Positions 19,513 to 25,807 of a stretch of 64,000 bases of DNA are shown here, in pieces; the first letter of the stretch is position 1, and each line of letters begins with the position of its first letter. The translations under genes and the position numbers were made by a program. The notes under the pieces are model-generated. The model made no database searches. It was not told where the DNA came from and saw only the letters and a program-made list of their open reading frames with translations. The stretch covers positions 372,001 to 436,000 of the forward strand of contig NC_017966.1 in assembly GCF_000264455.2 (NCBI RefSeq), written 5' to 3'. The stretch is from Tistrella mobilis KA081020-065 (GTDB lineage Bacteria; Pseudomonadota; Alphaproteobacteria; Tistrellales; Tistrellaceae).

Positions 19513-21557
19513 GCCTCGCCCTCGACCTGCCCCGCCGCCGTTTCCACCCGGGCCTTCTGGTGCTGCTGCTCGCCCTGCCGGCGCTGGCGCTGGCGCTGCT
19601 GCGGCTCGACCTCACCCTGGGCTCCGGCGCCTGGTGGCCGGCACTCCTCGGCCCCGATACCGAGACCGGCAGCGCCGTCGATATGGCACAACTTCTGGTC
19701 CATTATTCGATGCTTCCGCGTGTGGCGGTGTCGCTGCTTGCAGGCGCGGCGCTGGGCCTCGCCGGTGCCGTGTTCCAGCAGGTGCTGCGCAACCCGATCG
19801 CCTCGCCGATGACGCTGGGCGTGGCCGCCGGTGCGCGGCTGGCGCTCACCCTCGCCACGCTCTGGGCGCCGGCGCTGGTTGCGGTTGACGGAGGGGGCGT
19901 CTCCGGCTGGGGGGGCCGCGAACTGGTCGCGGTAGCCGGCGGCGGCCTCGCCACGCTCGCGGTCTTCGGGCTCGCCGCCCGCCGCGGCCTGTCGCCGGTA
20001 TCGCTGATCCTGGCCGGCATGATCGTCAGCCTGTATTGCGGCGCGCTGGGGGCGGCGCTCACCCTGCTGTATGAACCCTATCTGACGGCGCTGTTCATCT
20101 GGGGCGGCGGCTCGCTGGTTCAGCAGGACTGGCAGACAACCCTCTGGCTGCTGCCGCGTCTTGCGGTCTGCGCGGTGCTCATCGCCGCCATGATCCGCCC
20201 GCTCACCCTGTTCGAGCTGGATGACGAGGGGGCGGCTGCGCTTGGCCTGTCGCTCGGCCGGGTGCGGTTCCTGGCCCTGCTGCTGGCGGTCGCCCTTGCC
20301 GGCTTCGTGGTTGCCGCCGTGGGTGTCATCGGTTTCGTCGGCCTCGCCTCCCCGGCGCTGGCCCGGCTGGCCGGCGCCCGCCGCGTGCGCGACCGGCTGC
20401 TGTGGGCGCCGCTGATCGGGGCGGCGCTGCTCTGTCTCACCGATCAGCTGGTCTGGTTTCTGGGCGAGCAGCTGCCGACGGGGGCCGTCACCGCCCTGCT
20501 GGGTGCGCCGCTGCTGCTCTGGATGCTGCCGCGGCTCGCACTCGGCGGCCGCCCCGAAACCCCGCCGATGGCGGCAGAACCCGGCCGTGCCCCGGGCTTT
20601 CTGCCGGCCGCGATCATCGGCCTCGGCATTCTGGTCCTGCTGGTCGTGGTGGCACTCGCACTCGGCCGGGCGCCCTCGGGCACCGTCACCGGCCAGACTG
20701 TGTGGCTGTGGAGCGACCCGTTCACCGCCGAGATGCTGCGCTGGCGCTGGCCGCGGGTGCTTGCCGCCGTCACCGCCGGGGCGGCCATGGCCGCGGCCGG
20801 CTGCCTGATGCAGCGCTTCACCGGCAATGCCATGGCCAGTCCCGAAGTGCTCGGCATTTCGGGTGGGGCCGCCATTGCCACCGTGCTCGCCGGCTTTCTG
20901 CTGCCGGTGGTCGACCGGCCGGCGCAGATCCTGGCCAGTGCGGCCGGTGCCGTGCTCACGCTGCTGTTCATCATCCGCCTCGCCCGCCGCTCGGGCTTCG
21001 GCCCCGAACGGGTGCTGCTCGCCGGTGTCGCCATGGGGGCGCTGTTCGATGCGGTGGTCGTCGCCATGCTGGCGACCGGCGATCCCCGTGCCACCCAGCT
21101 GCTCGCCTGGATGGTCGGCTCCACCTATGTCGTCGGCCCGGCCGATGCCGTCGCCACCGTCTTCGTCGTCGCGGCCCTGCTCGCGCTGGCGCCGCTCGCC
21201 GCGCGCTGGCTCGACATCCTGCCGCTCGGCACCGCCACCGCCCGGGCGCTGGGCGTACCGCTCGGGGCCGCCCGGCTGGTGGTGCTGCTGATCGCCGCCG
21301 CCCTCTCGGCCGCCGCCACGCTGGTGATCGGCCCGTTGAGTTTCGTGGGGCTGATCGCCCCGCATATCGCCCGTCTCGCCGGTTTTCGCCGGGTTCTGCC
21401 CCAGCTTGCCGCCGCCGTGATCATCGGCGCCGCCATTCTGGTCGGGGCCGACTGGCTGGGCCGGACCCTGTTGTTCCCGCGCCAGATGCCGGCCGGCCTG
21501 CTCGCCGCCCTGGTCGGCGGTCCGTATTTCATGTGGCTGCTGTGGCGCCGCGCCTGA
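19509..21557 (+). CDS. Fused double-domain siderophore ABC permease (FhuB-like)
   Basis: Inner-membrane channel of the siderophore importer. The 682 residues contain two tandem FecCD domains (about 1-345 and 350-682), each with the motifs of this family: LLAGAALGLAGAVFQQVLRNPIASP in part near residue 80 and its counterpart AGAAMAAAGCLMQRFTGNAM near 420. Two cytoplasmic-loop segments, VGVIGFVGLASP and IGPLSFVGLIAPH, mark the ends of the two halves. The ATG at 19509 is chosen because it overlaps the fhuD-like stop by ATGA; an earlier in-frame ATG lies inside that gene. Fusion of both halves is typical of FhuB and unlike FecC/FecD. Confidence 0.92.
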   Translation: MSLALDLPRRRFHPGLLVLLLALPALALALLRLDLTLGSGAWWPALLGPDTETGSAVDMAQLLVHYSMLPRVAVSLLAGAALGLAGAVFQQVLRNPIASPMTLGVAAGARLALTLATLWAPALVAVDGGGVSGWGGRELVAVAGGGLATLAVFGLAARRGLSPVSLILAGMIVSLYCGALGAALTLLYEPYLTALFIWGGGSLVQQDWQTTLWLLPRLAVCAVLIAAMIRPLTLFELDDEGAAALGLSLGRVRFLALLLAVALAGFVVAAVGVIGFVGLASPALARLAGARRVRDRLLWAPLIGAALLCLTDQLVWFLGEQLPTGAVTALLGAPLLLWMLPRLALGGRPETPPMAAEPGRAPGFLPAAIIGLGILVLLVVVALALGRAPSGTVTGQTVWLWSDPFTAEMLRWRWPRVLAAVTAGAAMAAAGCLMQRFTGNAMASPEVLGISGGAAIATVLAGFLLPVVDRPAQILASAAGAVLTLLFIIRLARRSGFGPERVLLAGVAMGALFDAVVVAMLATGDPRATQLLAWMVGSTYVVGPADAVATVFVVAALLALAPLAARWLDILPLGTATARALGVPLGAARLVVLLIAAALSAAATLVIGPLSFVGLIAPHIARLAGFRRVLPQLAAAVIIGAAILVGADWLGRTLLFPRQMPAGLLAALVGGPYFMWLLWRRA

Positions 21558-21611
21558 CCGGCGCCACAGCCCCTCAGACCGCGGGCCAAACCCCGAAAGG
21601 ACCTGTCCCGG

Positions 21612-23282
21612 ATGTTTGCCGAACTGCTGCGGATCCTGAAGCCGTTCTGGCCGCTCGCGCTGGTTTCCACCCTGATGGGCACGGCCAGCGGCTTCGCCAC
21701 CACCGCGCTGCTCGCCACCATCAATGATGCGCTGCATACCGATGGCGGCGCCACCACCGCGCTCCTGCTGATCTTCGCCGGCCTCGCCGTGCTCACCCTC
21801 GTGGGCGAGACGGTGTCGGATATCGGCAACAGCCTGGTCGGCCAGCGGGTGGTTGCCCGGCTGCGCCATGATCTCTGTGCCCGCATCCTGACCGCACCGG
21901 TGGCGGAACTCGAACGCTATCGCCTGCATCGCCTGACCGCCGTGCTCAACCAGGACGTCGACACCATCACCCAGTTCACCTTCAACTTCTCGGGCTTTGC
22001 GATCTCGATCGCCATCGCGCTCGGCTGCTTCGCCTATCTGGCGGTGCTCTCGCCCTTGATGTTCCTGATCGCGCTGGTGGCGATCATCCTCGGCACCGCC
22101 GGCCACACCTATGCCCGCCGCAACGGCTTTCTGGGTTTCGCCGCGGCGCGTGAGGCCGAAGACGAGTTGCAAAAGCAGTACCGCGCCATCACCGAGGGCG
22201 CCAAGGAGCTGCGCATCAACCGCCGCCGCCGGGCGGAGATGTACAATGTGCAGCTCGACCGCACCATCTCGTCGATCCGCGATCTGCGCATGCGGGCGGT
22301 CCGGATCTTCTGCACCGCCAATGCCTTCGGCTCGGCGCTGTTCTTCGTGGTCATCGGGCTGATGCTGGCCATTCAGTCGATGTCGCCCTCGGCCGATCAG
22401 AAGGTGATCAGCGGTTTCGTCCTGGTCCTGCTTTACGTCAAGGGCCCGATCGAGGGCATCGTCGCCATGCTGCCGCTGCTGGGCCGCGCCCAGGTCTCAC
22501 TGCGTCGCATCGCCGATCTGCGCGCCCGCTTTTCGGAAGCGGAGCCGCATCTGCCGCTCACCGACCGCGCCACCGCTCTGGAGCCGCTGGAGCGGCTGGA
22601 CCTTTCCGGCGCCCGCTTCGCCTTCCCGGAGCCCGAGGGCGGCACCGCCTTTGAACTCGGCCCCATCGATCTCACCATCCGCCGCGGCGAAATCGTGTTC
22701 ATCACCGGGGAAAATGGCGGCGGCAAGACCACGCTGATCAAGCTGTTGCTGGGCCTTTACGAACCGGTGGCGGGGGAGGTGCGTTATAACGGCCGGCCGC
22801 TGACGCCCGAGCTGCGCGACGATTACCGCCAGATGTTCTCGACCATCTTCACCGACTACTACCTCTTCGACGATCTGAACCTGCCCGACGGCGTGCTGCC
22901 CGATGAGGCGCGGCGTTATCTCGAAGAGCTGGAAATCGCCCACAAGGTCTCGGTGAAGGACGGCCGTTTCACCACCACCGATCTTTCCACCGGCCAGCGT
23001 AAGCGCCTGGCCCTGGTCCATGCCTGGCTGGAGGGCCGGCCGGTGCTGGTCTTCGACGAATGGGCGGCCGATCAGGACCCCGAATTCCGCCGCATCTTCT
23101 ATACCGAGCTGCTGCCGGCGCTGAAGGCCCAGGGCCGCACGATCATCGCCATCTCTCATGACGACCGCTATTTCCACATCGCCGACCGCCATATCCGCAT
23201 GCAGGGCGGGCGGGTGATCGCGGCCGACGGGCCGGACCAGGATGCACCGCAGGCAGAGCCGCGCCCGGCCCGGGCCGGCTGA
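21612..23282 (+). CDS. Cyclic-peptide/siderophore ABC exporter (PvdE/SyrD-like)
   Basis: Half-transporter ABC exporter that in pyoverdine systems moves the acylated peptide precursor to the periplasm. The 556 residues have an N-terminal transmembrane domain (about 1-300), then an ATPase with Walker A GENGGGKTT (near residue 370), a non-canonical signature STGQRKR and Walker B VLVFDEW, all as in the PvdE family. No N-terminal C39 peptidase domain is present, so it is not a typical double-glycine RiPP exporter. It follows the permease by 54 nt and ends the + strand siderophore run; a hairpin at 23305-23337 follows. It faces the NHLP genes, which run the other way. Confidence 0.9.
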   Translation: MFAELLRILKPFWPLALVSTLMGTASGFATTALLATINDALHTDGGATTALLLIFAGLAVLTLVGETVSDIGNSLVGQRVVARLRHDLCARILTAPVAELERYRLHRLTAVLNQDVDTITQFTFNFSGFAISIAIALGCFAYLAVLSPLMFLIALVAIILGTAGHTYARRNGFLGFAAAREAEDELQKQYRAITEGAKELRINRRRRAEMYNVQLDRTISSIRDLRMRAVRIFCTANAFGSALFFVVIGLMLAIQSMSPSADQKVISGFVLVLLYVKGPIEGIVAMLPLLGRAQVSLRRIADLRARFSEAEPHLPLTDRATALEPLERLDLSGARFAFPEPEGGTAFELGPIDLTIRRGEIVFITGENGGGKTTLIKLLLGLYEPVAGEVRYNGRPLTPELRDDYRQMFSTIFTDYYLFDDLNLPDGVLPDEARRYLEELEIAHKVSVKDGRFTTTDLSTGQRKRLALVHAWLEGRPVLVFDEWAADQDPEFRRIFYTELLPALKAQGRTIIAISHDDRYFHIADRHIRMQGGRVIAADGPDQDAPQAEPRPARAG

Positions 23283-23290
23283 TATCCAGC

Positions 23291-23337
23291 CTTAAAAAAA
23301 GAAGCAGGGCAGGGGGTTTCGCGAACACCCTGCCCTG
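23291..23337. terminator. Terminator hairpin between exporter and NHLP genes
   Basis: A perfect 10-bp inverted repeat (CAGGGCAGGG at 23305-23314, CCCTGCCCTG at 23328-23337) has an A7 run at 23294-23300. On the - strand the hairpin is followed by a T run, so it is a good rho-independent terminator for the NHLP genes. It could also help stop transcription from the exporter. Confidence 0.75.
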
Positions 23338-23364
23338 ATGTCTGAACCCGGAAGACCGGTGCCG

Positions 23365-23682
23365 TCACTGCCCCGGCAGGATGACCGGCTGATGTGTGCC
23401 CGGCGGCTGGGCGTCCTGAATGCCGTTATCGGTATTCCAGGCCCGACCGCCGCCCGCCACCTGCTCCAGCGCCTCGTCGCTCAACTCGTCCTCGGCCGGC
23501 AGCACGATGTGGATATGGGCGGGCGTGTCTTCCACTACCGAAATCGTCAGCCCGGCCGGGATCTCCATTCCGAACAGCGCCGTCAATGCGGCATGCGGGT
23601 CTGTCTTCAGCCGTGCGCGGAACCCGGCATCCTCCTGAGCCCGGGCGATAATCTGCCGCAGGGCGTCGTCACGATCGATCAC
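23365..23682 (-). CDS. NHLP-type RiPP precursor peptide 1
   Basis: A 105-residue protein with a nitrile-hydratase-like leader (about 78 residues: DDALRQIIARAQEDAGF, ALFGMEIP, VVEDTPAHIHIVLP) ending EQVAGG. A 27-residue putative core starts GRAWNTDNG and ends ILPGQ. The GTG at 23682 is chosen because AAGGAG lies 7 nt upstream and it aligns with the starts of the next two genes; the frame extends 18 codons further. The core has no Cys. Last of the four NHLP genes in transcription order. No modification enzyme is recognisable nearby, so the product is unknown. Confidence 0.82.
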   Translation of the reverse strand: MIDRDDALRQIIARAQEDAGFRARLKTDPHAALTALFGMEIPAGLTISVVEDTPAHIHIVLPAEDELSDEALEQVAGGGRAWNTDNGIQDAQPPGTHQPVILPGQ

Positions 23683-23732
23683 GCGTGGTCTCCTTGTCGG
23701 TAAAGCGCGCGGGGTTGTCAGGCGGATCGGTG

Positions 23733-24044
23733 TCAATCGCCGTGCCCGAAGCCGCGCGAGATGATGCCCGAGCCCGTCGTCTGGTTAGAACCGCCATTCC
23801 ATGGCCCGCCGCCGCCGGCCACCTGCTCCAGTGCCTCGTCGCTCAACGTGTGGTCGGCGGGCAGCACGATATGCAGATGGGTGGGCGTGTCTTCCCGCAC
23901 CGACACGGTCATCGTCGACGGGATCTCGACTCCCAGCAACGCCTTCAATGCCGCGCGCGGCTCGGCCTTCAACTGGCCCCGGAAACCGGCGTCTTCCTGC
24001 GCGCGGGTGATGATCTGCCGCAGGGCCTCGTCATGATCGATCAT
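23733..24044 (-). CDS. NHLP-type RiPP precursor peptide 2
   Basis: A 103-residue protein very similar to its neighbour in the leader (MIDHDEALRQIITRAQEDAG at the start, LLGVEIP, EDTPTHLHIVLP, EQVAGG at 78). It then diverges completely into a 25-residue Gly/Ser/Thr/Asn-rich core starting GGPWNGGSNQTT. A conserved leader with a divergent tail is the hallmark of paralogous RiPP precursors. It ends 50 nt before the start of precursor 1. There is no Cys anywhere, so lanthionine or thiazole chemistry on Cys is excluded. Confidence 0.85.
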   Translation of the reverse strand: MIDHDEALRQIITRAQEDAGFRGQLKAEPRAALKALLGVEIPSTMTVSVREDTPTHLHIVLPADHTLSDEALEQVAGGGGPWNGGSNQTTGSGIISRGFGHGD

Positions 24045-24104
24045 GGGGACGCTCTTTCGATTGGTGTTGCCGCAGGCTGGCGATTAATGCTGCCGCAGGA
24101 CGGC

Positions 24105-24434
24105 TCAGGCCTCGTCCCAGCCCATCGGCCGTCCGCCCGAGGCGGAGGTCGGCCCGGTGTTGAAGAAGTCGCGGGCGATGCCCCAGTTCACCCCGGCACC
24201 GCCGGCGACGGCCTCCAGATCTGCGTCTGAAAGTTGATCACCAGCCGCTGGCAACACGATGTGCAGATGTGTGGGGCTGTCTTCGACCACAGTCACCGCC
24301 ACAGCCGAAGGGATCTCTATACCCAGAAACGATGCAACCGTTGCGCGTGGATCGGCGATGAGCCGGGCACGAAATGCCGCGTCCTCCATGGCTTTTGCCA
24401 CGATCTTCCGGTGGGCCTCGTCATGGCCGATCAT
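24105..24434 (-). CDS. NHLP-type RiPP precursor peptide 3, coupled to upstream minigenes
   Basis: A 109-residue NHLP-leader protein (MIGHDEAHRKIVAKAMEDAA start; FLGIEIP; EDSPTHLHIVLP; VAGG at 79) with a 30-residue Cys-free core AGVNWGIARDFF...GWDEA. Its ATG overlaps the TGA of a 14-codon minigene (ATGA at 24434-24431) encoded by the 41-bp repeat, so translation is probably coupled. GAGG lies 8 nt before the ATG. Function is unknown beyond precursor family membership. Confidence 0.85.
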   Translation of the reverse strand: MIGHDEAHRKIVAKAMEDAAFRARLIADPRATVASFLGIEIPSAVAVTVVEDSPTHLHIVLPAAGDQLSDADLEAVAGGAGVNWGIARDFFNTGPTSASGGRPMGWDEA

Positions 24435-24475
24435 GCGTCACGCCTCGCCTGGCTCCTTTGTCTCCTGCAACTCAT
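24431..24475 (-). CDS. 14-codon minigene in the 41-bp repeat, second in series
   Basis: ATG to TGA encodes MSCRRQRSQARRDA. Its start overlaps the stop of an identical upstream minigene, and its stop overlaps the start of NHLP precursor 3 (ATGA at both junctions). The repeat also carries GGAG and GAGG sequences suited to initiate the next ATG. It may act as a leader or coupling minigene; whether the peptide itself matters is unknown. Confidence 0.4.
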   Translation of the reverse strand: MSCRRQRSQARRDA

Positions 24476-24516
24476 GCGTCACGCCTCGCCTGGCTCCTTT
24501 GTCTCCTGCAACTCAT
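24472..24516 (-). CDS. 14-codon minigene in the 41-bp repeat, first in series
   Basis: Identical in sequence to the next minigene (MSCRRQRSQARRDA). It is preceded by the third repeat copy, which supplies Shine-Dalgarno-like GGAG/GAGG but has no ATG of its own at the equivalent position. The TGA overlaps the next ATG. Too short to call a gene on coding statistics; the call rests on the precise start/stop geometry. Confidence 0.35.
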   Translation of the reverse strand: MSCRRQRSQARRDA

Positions 24517-24643
24517 GCGTCACGCCTCGCCTGGCTCCTTTGTCTCCTGCAACACTCTGGCAAGGCGCAACGCGGCTGTCGAACGGGGAGCGAGGCGAAT
24601 ATTAACCGCGATTGATGCAACCCCCAGCCATCAGTCCGCCCTG

Positions 24644-24919
24644 TCAGCCGGCGTCGCCATTTCGGCCCCGCTCATTCCAGCCGCTGATCCGGGCGGCCAT
24701 GGCCTCCAGCGCCTCGTCGGTCATATCGTTTTCGGGCAGCACGATATGCAGCTGCTGCGGCTTGTCCTGCAGGATTTCGATCTCCAGATCGGGCGGCAGA
24801 TCCACCCCGAACATGGCTTCCAGCGTGGCATGGGGGGCGATTTTCAGGCTGTGGCGAAACACGGGATCGCGGGCGGCGCGGTCGGAAATCCGGCGCACGG
24901 CCTCCTGGCGGCTGATCAT
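24644..24919 (-). CDS. Divergent NHLP-type precursor peptide 4, without the GG motif
   Basis: A 91-residue protein related to the other three (ISRQEAVRRI start; MFGVDLPPD; QLHIVLPEND; DEALEAMAA). The VAGG leader end is replaced by MAA-RISGWN and only about 15 residues follow. ATG 24919 is chosen because it aligns with the other starts and AGGA lies about 10 nt upstream; an in-frame ATG exists at 24967. First of the four in transcription order. It may be a degenerate precursor, or a leader-like protein with another role. It keeps a Trp-Asn in the tail as in precursors 1 and 2. Confidence 0.72.
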   Translation of the reverse strand: MISRQEAVRRISDRAARDPVFRHSLKIAPHATLEAMFGVDLPPDLEIEILQDKPQQLHIVLPENDMTDEALEAMAARISGWNERGRNGDAG

Positions 24920-25371
24920 GCGATGGTCGTCCTGTCGATGTCGTCTCAAAAGCCGGATGGTCGTCAATCTCGTCCGGAGACCGGGCTGATCCAGACGGTA
25001 AGGGGCAAGACCGCCACGATACCGACGTTTCGGCCGCGGATTGTTGCAATATGCTGCAACCTCGTCGAGATCGACATAGGCGCCAGATCAACGATCATTC
25101 ATGGAATGGGCAGGTTCAGCCGCGCGCCCCCATCTGGCCCGAGTTGTCGCCGGTTCGACATCCCCCCGCCTCTGGCGGTGCCATGAAAGTCGATAATAGA
25201 TGATTATCGGACTTTAGAAGCGAATCATATAGGCCGCTAAACCGAAGCATATCAGCAGACCGGCCGGAACCTAACCACATCAACTTTTACACATGGCATC
25301 CTTGCCAACACGCGTCGGGCTTCCGGCCGCGCGGACATCATCCCACACAACAGCCATAGGGATTTGCCGCC
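24920..25371. other. Gene-free region between NHLP precursor 4 and the GFA gene
   Basis: Divergent promoter region of 452 bp with no convincing gene. It holds a dyad GTTGCA-N6-TGCAAC at 25043-25060 and a longer hairpin at 25186-25215. Bases from about 25186 to 25260 are noticeably AT-richer than the surroundings, as expected for promoters. Confidence 0.6.
25186..25215. promoter_or_regulatory. 12-bp inverted repeat with one-base bulge (operator or hairpin)
   Basis: AAAGTCGATAAT and ATTATCGGACTTT pair over a 5-nt loop with one extra G. The inner GATAAT...ATTATC resembles an iron-box core, but the spacing is shorter than the 19-bp Fur consensus. It lies about 160 bp upstream of the GFA gene. 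Role not determined. Confidence 0.4.
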
Positions 25372-25764
25372 ATGACCATCCGAACCGGCCAATGCCTCTG
25401 TGGTCAGGTCACATTTGCCATCGAAGGCGAGCCGATGCGCGTCGGCATCTGTCATTGTACGGACTGTCGGAAGGAAAGCGGCTCAGCCTTCACCTATTAT
25501 GGTGTCTGGCATCCGGCCCGGACTAATATTACGGGTGAAAGCGTAGAATATCGCGGACAGTGCTTCTGTCCGCAGTGCGGTGCCCGGCTGTTTTCGAAAA
25601 ACGGCACCGAGGTGGAAATAAAACTCGGCATCCTGTCGCCCGCGCCGACCGGCCTGGTTCCCGGCTATGAACTCTGGGTCAAGCGTCGAGAGCCCTGGCT
25701 CCGGCCGGTCGACGGGGCCGAGCAGTTCGACGAGAATCGCCCCGTCGCAGACGCGGGCGGGTGA
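25372..25764 (+). CDS. GFA/CENP-V family zinc-binding protein
   Basis: A 130-residue protein of the family named for glutathione-dependent formaldehyde-activating enzyme; most members have no proven function. Cys motifs are visible: GQCLCGQVTF (residues 7-11), the central CHCTDCRKESGSAF and the later CFCPQCGARL, which bind two zinc ions in the family. Length is typical. It converges with the AceE-like gene with 43 nt between them, and no operon partner is evident. Confidence 0.88.
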   Translation: MTIRTGQCLCGQVTFAIEGEPMRVGICHCTDCRKESGSAFTYYGVWHPARTNITGESVEYRGQCFCPQCGARLFSKNGTEVEIKLGILSPAPTGLVPGYELWVKRREPWLRPVDGAEQFDENRPVADAGG

Positions 25765-25807
25765 GGGCGCCCGATCAGCCGCCCTCGCCCGCCGTCCGTC
25801 TTGATTC

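Larger units (their letters stand above)
24431..24553 (-). repeat. Three perfect 41-bp tandem repeats upstream of NHLP precursor 3
   Basis: Copies at 24431-24471, 24472-24512 and 24513-24553 are identical. Each - strand unit contains AGGAGACAAAGGAG, GAGGCGTGACGC and an ATGA junction. Because 41 is not a multiple of 3, each unit closes a 14-codon frame with a stop that overlaps the next start. Perfect identity suggests recent amplification or ongoing copy-number change. Confidence 0.95.

Noticed and set aside
19146-22172. A 1008-codon - strand frame opposite the siderophore importer genes
   Set aside because: Low-complexity Gly/Gln/Arg protein with no motif, covering four well-supported + strand genes.
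21612-23282. The ABC exporter as an NHLP/bacteriocin exporter
   Set aside because: It has no C39 peptidase domain, its ATPase motifs are PvdE-like, and it is co-oriented with the siderophore genes.
24431-24553. Tandem repeats considered as a CRISPR array
   Set aside because: The three 41-bp copies are directly adjacent with no spacers and carry ribosome-binding and start/stop signals.
25148-25186. A tRNA/tmRNA-like 3' end (CGGTTCGACATCC followed by GCC-rich bases)
   Set aside because: The T-arm stem does not pair properly and no acceptor partner, anticodon arm or CCA end could be found upstream.
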